From Liolophura sinensis (lineage: Eukaryota; Mollusca; Polyplacophora; Chitonida; Chitonidae), in NCBI RefSeq assembly GCF_032854445.1, contig NC_088307.1, positions 15,822,017-15,886,016 on the forward strand: a stretch of DNA of 64,000 nucleotides, read 5' to 3'. Below, one piece after another: positions 54,823 through 64,000 of this stretch. The translations under genes and the position numbers were made by a program. Position 1 is the stretch's first letter; every line of letters starts with the position of its first letter. Below the pieces are notes generated by a model. That model did not search any database, was not told the origin of the DNA, and saw only the letters and a program-made list of their open reading frames with translations.

Positions 54823-57800
54823 GTAAGTCTATTAACACTCAGTGGAACAAAACTGTTATCCTCAGTTGTCGCTCTTTTTGAACTCAGAATTTGGTCTCTC
54901 TGGCTCAGGTGGTTAAATCGTCGGCCCGCTGCGGTTACTAGGCCTTTCACCAATGTGATCGTGGTTTCGAGTCCAGCTCTCGACGTTTCTACTGCGGTTT
55001 TAAGTTGATCGGGCGAATATCAGTGGTTACCCGAGCACTCCGTTCCCTCCACCCCACAGGTGTAAAAATTCTTGCGGAGGGTGTTAAACACCAATCAAAT
55101 CAGAGTTATCCAGTTCATATCAACGGATTTAAGGCTTCTTTTGCTGTCGACTACTAAGTAATATTCGCTTGTTCGAATTTCGCTGTTCCCTTGTCTCTGC
55201 TGAGACATTCACTTTTTGGAATTTCATTGTTGTTGGCTCTGCTGAAGTAGTCACTTTTTCGAAACTTGCTCACCTTGGCTCTGAGGAGGAATTCGCTTGT
55301 TTGAATCTCGTTGTCGTTGGCAGAGCTCTGCTGTAGTATTGGCTTGTTCGAACGAAAACCACTAATCATTTCACTATTGTTATGTCTTTTCTTTCCCTTG
55401 AAGTGTGTGGAGGTAGCACGAGCGGCCAGGACACCTCTCCACTCTTCATTAGGACATTATACAGCGGTGTGTGTCGTGAAGGAACGGCCGTAGACACTGC
55501 CATATTAACTGTGACTGCATTCGATGCGGATCCAGGCCCCGCCGGAATCATCGATTACACTCTGCAGGAAAACAACTTATTCAAAATCGACGACAGAGGA
55601 GCTGTCAGAGTGAAGTCCCCCATAGACGCTGAGAACCCGGATGTTGGTGACGTTATGACTTACATTGTGACGGCCACTGACAGGGGCACGCCGAAACGAT
55701 CAGGAACGACAAATCTGTCCATACAAATTGTTGATGAGAACGAGGCTAGACCGAGATTTGAGAAGTTTCTTTATTTCGCTGACGTGTATCAGAACGATCA
55801 AATTGGAACTGTTATACTGACGCCAAAAGCTCATGACCGCGACAGGGACGCCACTTTGGTGTATGACATGTTCATCTTGTCGCCATATTTCCACATCGAT
55901 AATCGGACTGGAACAGTCATGGTAGACAAGGCTATTGACTACAAGGAAGTAGTCGAATTTTACCGTGGTCGTTCCGTCTTTCAAGTCAAAGCCAGAGTGA
56001 CAGATGGCCGCTACCTCAGTATAGTCACCATTGTAGTGAGTATATGAAATTTATCATCTTTTCATCTTTATTTAGACCAGAGTTTAGGTACAGGTATTTC
56101 TCTTTCAGAAATCATCCGTATTTAAGGAATAGATTTCTTACCTTGACTCGAAACAAGTTTGTGAAGTGTTTGAATCAGAACCTAGGATATTAACCTCGGT
56201 CACCATCTAAGCGACGATTAAAACATCTTCATGTTTTCGAAAAAAATTTGTGTAATTTTTAAAAAGATAATAGGCTCTTTGTCCCCCACCTTCATTGGAA
56301 CACAATGGTTACATTCCTAACTGTACTACTCATTGAATGCGCTCAAATCAATGGTGCAAAAAGGATCAAATCTTTCTGATTCCGTTTGCCCGCCACTTAA
56401 TAACGGTTGCTTTTGTTCAGTCGTGGCAGCTTTTATGAAGAAGTTTTTCGCATTTGTACGAATGTCTGTACGAAAGTGGACAGGATCTAATTTCATGGAA
56501 TCTTGGAATCCACACATATTGCACCGGTTAAATGGAGTGAAGGATTGTTTGTTTATTTATATATTTGATTGGTGTTTTACGACGTACTCAAGAATATTTC
56601 ATTTATACGACGGCGGCCAGCATTATGGTGGGTGGAAACCGGCCAGAGCCGGGGCAGAACCGGGGGAAACCCACGACCATCCGCAGGTTGTTGGCAGACC
56701 TTCCCACTTACGGCCGGAGAGGAAGCCAGCATGAGCCGGACTTGAACTCACAGCGACCGCATTGGTGAGAGACTCCTGGGTCATTACGCTGCGCTAGCGC
56801 GCTAACCAACTGAACCACGGAGGCCCCCGTAAAGGAATGTTACCCACGTGCTTATTGTCAGTATAGAAAATAAGATAGGATATCCTTGTGGTTGTGAATA
56901 GCGCGTATTAGTTTCATATATCAACTGTTTCTGGAATGAACCGGTAAACGATTCAGGCCGATCGCCCCGTTGTCCATGTTTCCGCAATATCGTGGTGAAA
57001 TTATACTCAAGCAGGAGGCGGTGAATGGTTCCCATGCTAAGAGTACGCCCCCCCCCCCCAAAAAAAACCCCTCAATATATGGAAATGTTTAAAACCAGTT
57101 AAAAGAGCTAAACGTCACTTAAAACTCGAACACCACTATATTTTTGTAAATATATAACCTGAAATAGTGTGTATATAATGTCTCTTTATATAATATAATA
57201 TAAACAGTCTTTCAGAAAAGAAAGACAGCATAAATATATGCGGGACGCTGTCAATCGAACATAGAGTGGTCTGTTAGAACTTTTGCCGCACGTGCCATGG
57301 CCTCTGGATGTTAAGCTTATACTAATATGTATACATATATCGATATATGTCCACAGACAAGAGTTCATACGTCAGAGAGAGGGTTAAACAATCTACTGAC
57401 GACCACCCAGCCACCCCCCACTACTACAGCACCAGGTAACACACGAAAACTAGGGCTTAAAAAATAATATTGTATGTCACAAAACATTCTGTTTTTTTCC
57501 CCAAAAATCATCTAGAAATTTAGTGATTCCAATTCCCTACCAGTATTGTGTGTATGTTTATTGTATGACACATTTTCTTACATATCGCTACTCAACAACT
57601 AGCTGTACTTATGTATACGTGAAATCCTTTCATCGTTCGCAAGATTTTTTGAATTTAATCTAAGCATTTTAAACTAAAAAAAAAACTGTTGACTAATTAC
57701 CAGCTTCAGATTTTTATGTCATTCGTGCCAACATGGGATTTCCTTTGCCGCTAACGAGTTGCAGATTTATAGGTCAAATTTGATACGCGAAAATTAAAAA

Positions 57801-59839
57801 TTTTTTCACTTATGTTATTTCATTCATTATCATATAGTGACACGCATGGTCTTATTTCGACAATATTAAATTGTGGAACTGCATTGAACAAGTTAATATA
57901 ATACTCATGTTATAATCATTAAGAAGACCAATGCCTTCCTGATAGATCTACACATGATAAGCATTTAGATGTACATGGCGGATATTTTGTCTCCAGGTTG
58001 CACGATAGAAGGTCGTCGGTACACGGATGGTGATCGAAATCCTGAGAATAATTGTGAGGTTTGTCAGATGGACGTCAACCCTACCTCCTGGACTCCAACC
58101 TTAATCCCTCTCCGGGCAGGTATGTTTTTAAACTGACCCATACACTCATTTATCACACTTCAGACAAAATTGTGTGAAAGAGGCCTGTGATTGGTCAATC
58201 CGCCTTGCATAAGCTGCCATATTTGCCGAGCAGGCGAGGAATACAATCCTAACTACGGAGTTAGGGCAGAAGGCGCAATTCTAATAGAATTATAGCTTAT
58301 CCAACCTACCTGTTTTGTCCCCACCTACATCTGAGGCCAGTTGCCAAAGGTTCCACCTGTACCCTACCAAATGGACTTTTTCTTTGTTGTCGCTGGTTAT
58401 GTAATACCTTTCAGCCAGGTAAACACTCTCAAACCTATTCCAAATCATAGTTTATTTTTCTCAAAAAACATCGGTAGTATCATTCAGAATAGAATTGTCT
58501 TGTGTAACGTGCCACATCTGATCTATTTGATATCAGCGGTGTGCCTCATTGTTTGGAAAGTCCATTAAATGAAAGTGAGAATCCCCAGTGCCATCCTATA
58601 CAACGCGCATGTGTGTGCAAAATCTTAGCTGCAGCAACACGTGGAGCTCGGCTTCGGATGGATAAAAAGACACAGAAACAGCCTTTTTAGATTAGAAACT
58701 TTGTGTTAATGCTGCCATTTTTGAACGAGAGTAGCCGAAACATACGGCAAGGTGTTGTCCTTATCGCTGAGGTAAATGAATTGGGAGATGGACAGGGGTC
58801 AAGAGTTTTCACGTGGTCAAGAAACCGAGACGTAGTTAATCAATTACAAAGGCAAACGTGGCAGGGATTTTTGCCATAGACAAAACGATAACGAAAATTT
58901 CTCCGCATTTATGCCAGAAATTCCGGACTGAATTGTGCCCTGTGAAATCCTTCGTGAAATACACGCAGAAGCTACATCCAAGCTGTGAGCGCCTTTGGCA
59001 GTATCCCCGTACTAGTTTCCTTGACGATGAGGAAGTGTTGTTTGAAAACCGGCGGATAGGAGTAAATCGCATGGACAAATTCATGAGTGTCCTCAGTACA
59101 AAACGTGGTCTATCCAATCACAGCATGCGATCAACCGGGATCACAATACTTGGTCAGGCCAATTTTTACACCAGCACAGAGTATGGTAATCTGTACAATC
59201 CTTGTCTGACTATCAACAGGTATCCCAAGACGAGAAGTCGGAAATGGGTAAAGCTGTTACCAGAGGACTGGGTTTGTCTGGGTTTGTCTGGGTTTGTCGT
59301 TTGCGCCACAACTCGCACCTGAACATGTTCAGAAGTGTATTACAAATGAACACGCAAGATCCGTTTTTCGCGCTCAGTCTTCACTAAGAAGATTATCTCC
59401 AATCTCCACTAGTGGAACACAGACAGCAGATGCTTTCCGCTTGGTAGAGTAGCTATTCTGTTACTTCGAAAGCCTTCCTACTCAGCCGCCCTGCTGTTGC
59501 CACGCAGTAAACAATGATTCCCGAAGATGCATCTTATGATGTTTTAGTTGTTTTCTCTATATCTAAAGTCATTATTGTTTATTTCCAGGAGGGAAAGACA
59601 CGTGTGAAAGTATCTGCCTACACCTGTTGAACAACGTGCCTACCTATCTGAATTTCGCCTGTAGTTTTCCCTTCGACGTGCCGCTTTCTTTGATTCACAA
59701 CATTTGTTACGTTGAAGATGTGGACTTGTTGGCTTCCATCGACTGTCCTGACACGACCAGTACCGTATCCCGGCTCTCAGCCTTCTGTGTGTATCAAGAT
59801 CTACAAGCCGCCAGAGCGGACCCCGCGGTCTGTCCTTGA
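54780..59839 (+). CDS. Secreted two-cadherin-repeat protein with VWC/TILa-like module, 375 aa
   Basis: Coding exons: 54780-54822, 55404-56035, 57357-57435, 57997-58119 and 59589-59839. All GT-AG, frame intact to TGA. Residues 1-20 form a signal peptide (MCNRLVVQLFITVLVCGGS). Two cadherin repeats follow (about 25-225) with calcium-site motifs FDADPG, IDAE, ATDRGTP and DENEARPRF in repeat 1 and HDRDRD and IDYKE in repeat 2. Then a Thr/Pro linker (LLTTTQPPPTTTAP), a Cys module like the 'C-x-I-x-G-x-x-Y...NP.N.C..C' VWC/TILa type, and a C-terminus with seven Cys. No transmembrane helix or catenin-binding tail, so an extracellular matrix or soluble role is inferred. The overall architecture is not one I recognise. 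Confidence 0.85.
54891..55100 (+). mobile_element. SINE-C, near full length
   Basis: The tRNA-like head ('ctctggctcaggtggttaaa', B-box-like 'gtggtttcgagtccagctc') is joined to a tail ending 'gtgttaaacaccaatcaaat'. Lies in intron 1 of the cadherin-like gene. It defines the head of the family represented elsewhere by 3' fragments. Confidence 0.8.
55404..56035 (+). CDS. Cadherin-like exon 2: two cadherin repeats
   Basis: Acceptor CCCTTGAAG, donor GTGAGT, 632 nt, phases 1 to 0. Both repeats are in a single exon. Repeat 1 opens near TAILTVTAFDADPGPAG; repeat 2 follows ENEARPRFEKFLYFADVYQN. Confidence 0.9.
56551..56828 (-). mobile_element. SINE-A, full length
   Basis: Reverse copy from 'atatttgattggtgttttac' to 'ctgaaccacggaggccccc', with a short internal duplication near 56643-56665 (two copies of a 'ccagagccgg / gcagaaccgg' block). 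Imperfect flanking repeat around 'aaggaatgtt / aaggattgtt'. Intron 2 of the cadherin-like gene. Confidence 0.9.
57357..57435 (+). CDS. Cadherin-like exon 3: Thr/Pro linker
   Basis: Acceptor TGTCCACAG, donor GTAACA, phases 0 to 1. Encodes TRVHTSERGLNNLL then TTTQPPPTTTAP, a likely O-glycosylated spacer. Confidence 0.75.
57997..58119 (+). CDS. Cadherin-like exon 4: VWC/TILa-like module
   Basis: Acceptor TTTGTCTCCAG, donor GTATGT, phases 1 to 1. Encodes CTIEGRRYTDGDRNPENNCE, then VCQMDVNPTSWTP. The C-x-I-x-G-x-x-Y-x-x-G-x-x-NP-x-N-x-C pattern is common in extracellular mosaic proteins. Confidence 0.85.
58858..59260 (+). pseudogene. Crypton-type tyrosine recombinase fragment (DUF3504-like)
   Basis: One frame reads CPVKSFVKYTQKLHPSCERL, DDEEVLFENRRIGVNRMDKF and LSNHSMRSTGITIL. 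These match the C-terminal catalytic region of Crypton-derived recombinase domains (as in ZMYM2/KIAA1958-type proteins), including the H-x-x-R box (NHSMRST, 59116-59136). After a frame change near 59160-59200 another frame reads YQQVSQDEKSEMGKAV, the segment following the catalytic Tyr. Broken and in intron 4 of the cadherin-like gene. An alternative is a relic of a host gene of the same family. Confidence 0.75.
59589..59839 (+). CDS. Cadherin-like exon 5: Cys-rich C-terminus (TGA)
   Basis: Acceptor TATTTCCAG, phase 1. Encodes GGKDTCESICLHLLNN, ends ARADPAVCP then TGA. Seven cysteines; no family recognised. Confidence 0.8.
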
Positions 59840-60469
59840 TCCAAAGAACCATTGCAAACCCGCTGACAGTCAAATAACAAACCCTCCCAAACCAAACGAC
59901 CTGGTTATGTTACTTGTAGTTAACAACCCAATTTTCAATCAGGTTGGCTTGCCGTAAAATCAGGACTGATGACAGTTTGGTAGCTTATCATGAAGGTCAC
60001 CTACGCGTTCACATAACCAATATGTGACAATGCTGAATATATTGTTTATGGTATCGTAAATTAATTTATGAAATCGTTTTTGTCGAAAATAATTTGTGCA
60101 TTTATTTATTATTTATTTAACTGTGTAATTTGTGTATTTAATTATTATCTATCTATTTATTTATGTATTTATTTGTGTCATTTGTGTACTTAAATATTAT
60201 TTACTTATTTATTCACTTACATGACAGCGGTCACATTTATTAGTAGAGGGCACCAGTGCCCCGGGAGTAAATGACCGCTCTTCATCATGTGCTCGACACC
60301 TATGGGATGTCTTTGGCCTATATTGCTGGTTCTTGACTCAGTATTATTCATGTCTCGCTCATATAGCACTGTTTTTCACATCAGCCCCATCGTCTTGCTG
60401 CATCTAATCGCCATATGCTGAATTTTATATCTGCATAATAATTTACTTATGCGTGATCATGTGCATTTT

Positions 60470-60832
60470 GACCCGCCCGGATAGCACAGTTGGTCGAGCG
60501 TCCGCTTCGGGACCGGTAGATCCAGGATCAATCCTTGATCGAGTCATACTTAAGACTTTAAAAGAGGAAGTTGTAACTTCCTCGCTTGGCGTTCAGCATG
60601 AAGGGGATAGTGCAACGACTGGTTGACCCGTATCAGTATAATGGCTCTGGCGGGGTTCTTTTACTTGCCTTCGGTAAGTCGTCCCAGTGAAGCAGCACTA
60701 AATAAAAGAGTGGTGGAAATCCATCCGGGAACAAGAAGGCACATTACACGTACATGCACCCTAAGGATTCCTTCGTCGTCATATGACTGAAAAATTGTTG
60801 AGTACGACGTTAAACCCCAAGCACTCACTCAC
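60470..60832 (+). mobile_element. SINE-B, full length, with 13-bp target-site duplication
   Basis: Cleanest SINE-B: head 'cggatagcacagttggtcga', tail 'ttaaaccccaagcactcact'. Flanked by exact 'tcatgtgcatttt' (60457-60469 and 60833-60845). Lies in the predicted 3' UTR of the cadherin-like gene. Confidence 0.94.
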
Positions 60833-60863
60833 TCATGTGCATTTTATTTTGTGTGAGTTATTC

Positions 60864-60869
60864 AATAAA
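60864..60869 (+). terminator. Candidate poly(A) signal of the cadherin-like gene
   Basis: AATAAA about 1 kb after the stop codon, followed by a T/GT-rich stretch ('ccttctgtttcttgtcttt'). No earlier AATAAA seen after 59839. Confidence 0.55.
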
Positions 60870-60899
60870 GAGCCTTACCGACCTTCTGTTTCTTGTCTT

Positions 60900-63280
60900 T
60901 AATCCAACAAACTGATCCCAGTATTTGGCCTATCCGGTACCTTACATGTGCGATTGGATGTCGCTTAACGTCATTGTCCGATTTTTCCACTTATTCGATT
61001 ACGCTCAGATTTATAAAGGTTTTTGAAGCCGGACTGCTCGCAATAAACCAGCGGCGTTTTCCAAGCTACTGACGAACTGACCCACATGTGATGTGCAGAT
61101 GTACATATTGGTGGAAGAGAAGTTGTTTTCGTCGACAGCATATTGTCACCAACACCTCACGAACAGAGAAAGAGTTGGGATCTGCACACCCCTGTGCAAC
61201 ACCGTGTGTGAAACCACACCTGGCGTGTCTTAACGATTGAATGGTAAGCTTATCCCCTCGGTCACGGACCCCACCCCGCTACATAAGTGTACTTACATGT
61301 TATAATAACCAGTGGAGGGCCATATTCATTTCCAAACCATACCAACGATTTTAACACGTCACTTCTTGTTTTTTTCTGCCCGGTTTCCTCGTCAAAGAGA
61401 GACAGCGTTTTAAACTTTAAGTCGACGGAAGCATCGTGCACCGCAGACGTCGTATTATGATATGAATGGTGAAAGCTAAATATAGAGCACAAGCAGTTCT
61501 TCAAAAAAAAAAAAACCGACATAGGCTTCCTGGCCTGGTCACGTTGTACTAAGTATATACATATATCCAACATTGACTAAAGCGTCAATAGTTACATAAC
61601 CCGGTGTTAACCGTCATATTGGGCCTCGCTGGGCACGATGGTTTAAGCGGTGGCTCAGTTTGTAACCACATGTATTATGACTTCATCAATGAGGTCGCGT
61701 GTTCAATTCCAGCTCTTTTCTTCTTCCACTTTGGCTTTAAGTCAGGAGTTTTGTACCTAAATACACCAAAACGTGACATTAACTGATTTCTATTTTAAAA
61801 GATTTATTAAATTTAAAGAAGCCGTAAGCAACATATATACATGTGAAGCATTTCACATTTCAGAACAAAATGAATGGTTTTCGCTTAACGGAAAGATTGA
61901 ATTATGCCATGCTTTTAAATTTCCCGCCCATAAAGTTATAGGTCAGTCTGATAATCCCTCTAAAATAAAGAAGACGTTCGTAGCAAATATATATGTAAAT
62001 TAATAAAATACAATAATACAAAGGACAATAATCATGGCTTAGTGAGGACGATTAAATAATTGTATGCCATCTGGATTATATTTTATTGGACATTTTAAAA
62101 GCGTTTATTTACGCAGAGTAGTTACAAATATAACTATCAGTTGTTACATGTACATTAGAGTTTTGTACCACACCTGATTTTCATACTCACTTCACATACT
62201 AGTATTACTCAAACAATCTCTGATCATACCTCATAAACTGCCTCACTTGTACATGCACATTGATCATAGACTTGTGATGCCATGAAAGCTATATTACATG
62301 TATTTACAAAGTTTACCGCAAAATGTAAGAACATTCACAGCGTGACCAACATATTTAAGACATATAAAGCATTCATAAACATTATTAATATTTTAATCAA
62401 AATTCATTTGAGATACTACATTTTATCACAGCCTTGAGTTAGATGAAATTTGTTTTGGACAAATGATGGAAGATATAAACACACCCTGCTTTAAAACACA
62501 TCTTTTCATGTCTTGAGATTTACATAAACATCTATAATGCATGGCACAATTTTTACACAAAAATATGGATAAAACGAAGCAAGGTTTTGTTTTTAGATAA
62601 CACAAATCGTTATTTGAATAAAATAACAACATTTAAATACAATTTAAAAATCATACAAAACAAAAAAGTCCGCCTGCAGACTGAATTCGTAAGTATTTGC
62701 GAGAATCAATATGAATCCCTTGATTATTGAGAAGCGATAAAAATATAGTATTATCTATGTCTAGCTAAGGAATAACGAAAGAATCTAGCTTGTCAAATGC
62801 AAAGTGAACATTTATCATATTCTAAAATCACAGCAAAGAATGAATTTGAATATCTCGTATTTCACTCGAAATAAATAACGCTGTTCACTTGTTTCGAAAG
62901 ACCGACGCGGGAAGTGACGTCTGTATCGTCCATATATTATAAAACGAATGTGTCCTAAGGTCAAAGGTGACGTCATTTCTCTGACCCGCAGAAGAAGCAC
63001 ATGCCCATCTGGAAGCACCAATGTAGTTGTGTAGAAACGTCTCTATGTCGTTCTGTGGCAAGCTCTGCTATAACGTGGTTCTTATAAATATGCAAATATT
63101 GGAGATCTAAATCGCGGCTATTCCACACTTCGTCAAATTGATCCAACGTAGCCAGACGCATCTGTAACGATCGTAGTTACATACTGGATTCTCCATTGAA
63201 TCTCTGAAATTGAGACAGAGATGGTTTCAGTGTCAACAGAATCTAAATGTTCCGTTTTCACACATGGCAAACATTTACCT
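60900..63280. other. Downstream intergenic sequence
   Basis: No supported gene. A tRNA-like SINE-C head fragment is at about 61625-61745. Antisense open frames at 61262-61573 and 62973-63161 are noted but unsupported. 62000-62800 is very AT-rich. Confidence 0.4.
61625..61745 (+). mobile_element. SINE-C head fragment
   Basis: Carries 'gatggtttaagcggtggctc', B-box-like 'gtgttcaattccagctct' and 'actttggctttaagtcagga', paralleling the head of the copy at 54891. Confidence 0.6.
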
Positions 63281-63289
63281 GTTGAAATA

Positions 63290-64000
63290 TATTACAATCC
63301 GTGCACTCGTTATAATTTTTCCTTCACTGTCACAAGAAGGTTACTTATTGCCCTTCACTGTCACATGAAGTTTGCTAGTTGTCTTTCACTGACACCTGAA
63401 GGTTACTCGTTTGTCCTTCACTGTCACACGGTTAATCGTTGTCTTGTCACATGAAGGTTACTCTTTGGTGTAAACTGTTACAAGAAGGTTACTCGTTGTT
63501 CTTCACTGTCACATTAAGGTCACTTGTTGTCCTTCACTGTCACAAGAAGGTAACTCGCTCTCCTTCACTGTCATATGAAGGTTACTCGTTGTCCTTCACT
63601 GTCACATGAAGGTTACTCGTTGTCATTCACTGTCACATGAAGGTCACTCTTTGTCCTTCATCATCACAAGAAGGTAAGTCGTTGTCCTTCAACGTCACAA
63701 TAAGGTTACTCGTTTAACCTTCACTGTCACAAGAAGGTTACACGTTGTCCGTCACTGTCAAAAGACTGTTACTCGTTGTCTTTCACTGTCACATGAAGGC
63801 TACTTTTTGTTCTTTACTGTCAAAAGAAGGTTACTCGTTGTCCTCCAATGTCACATGAAGGTTACTCGTTGTCCTTCACTGCCATATGAAGGTTTCTCGT
63901 TTGTCCTTCAGTATCAGATGAAGGTTAATTTAAGAAGGGCACTCTTTGTCCTTCACAGTCAAAAAAGGTTATTGGTTGTTCGTCGCTGTAACATTAGGGT
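63290..64000. repeat. 31-bp minisatellite, ~22 units, running off the window end
   Basis: Unit built on 'gttactcgttgtccttcact' plus 'gtcacatgaag' (31 bp), with numerous variants (ttact/tcact, acatg/acaag). Continues past 64000, so its full size is unknown. Confidence 0.92.

Noticed and set aside
58341..58568. 75-codon frame after cadherin-like exon 4
   Set aside because: Not linked in frame to exon 4 or 5, and hydrophobic without a convincing splice site; the exon 4 to exon 5 join works without it.
62973..63161. Possible terminal exon on the minus strand (MRLATLDQFDEVWNSRD...)
   Set aside because: An acceptor-like TTACAG precedes it, but no partner exon, poly(A) signal or family match was found.
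63290..64000. Possible CRISPR array
   Set aside because: Units are directly adjacent variants with no unique spacers, in animal DNA; it is a minisatellite.

Overview
This is animal (eukaryotic) nuclear DNA: AT-rich, with widely spaced exons bounded by GT-AG introns, many minisatellites, and many copies of tRNA-headed SINEs whose 3' ends read like 'aaacaccaatcaaataaa' or 'ttaaaccccaagcactcac'. SINEs of this style, together with an invertebrate-type gene content, suggest a lophotrochozoan, most likely a mollusc. The species cannot be named from the window. No bacterial, viral or organellar genes were seen. No stand-alone tRNA, rRNA or CRISPR locus was seen.

Three multi-exon genes can be built on the + strand, each with a reading frame that stays intact across every junction. 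(1) Positions 121-20258: a 12-exon BTBD8 homologue (two BTB/POZ domains plus a BACK-like region; 946 aa), with a long disordered insert between its BTB domains. (2) Positions 27701-51953: a 17-exon secreted protein of 803 aa, made of a signal-peptide exon followed by four tandem ApoD-type lipocalin domains. Each domain is encoded by the same four-exon cassette with the same intron phases. This is the most unusual object in the window. (3) Positions 54780-59839: a compact 5-coding-exon secreted protein of 375 aa with two cadherin repeats, a Thr/Pro linker, a VWC/TILa-like Cys module and a Cys-rich tail. It has a TATA box, a noncoding first exon and a candidate poly(A) signal.

The rest is repeat-rich. 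Minisatellites include a 39-bp array (BTBD8 intron 8), a 59-bp array (after BTBD8), a 19-bp array (25.6-26.8 kb), a 27-bp array (lipocalin intron 3), an indel-free 48-bp array of about 69 units (lipocalin intron 8) and a 31-bp array that runs off the end of the window. At least three SINE families (called A, B and C here) are present, several copies with clear 12-13 bp target-site duplications. There is also a decayed non-LTR retrotransposon RT fragment (about 52.96-53.40 kb) and a decayed Crypton-type tyrosine recombinase fragment inside intron 4 of the cadherin-like gene.

The BTBD8 homologue is expected to act inside the cell. The lipocalin and cadherin-like proteins are expected to enter the secretory pathway. 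Nothing in the sequence shows the three work together, but genes 2 and 3 lie head to tail, and the poly(A) signal of gene 2 is only about 30 bp before a consensus TATA box.
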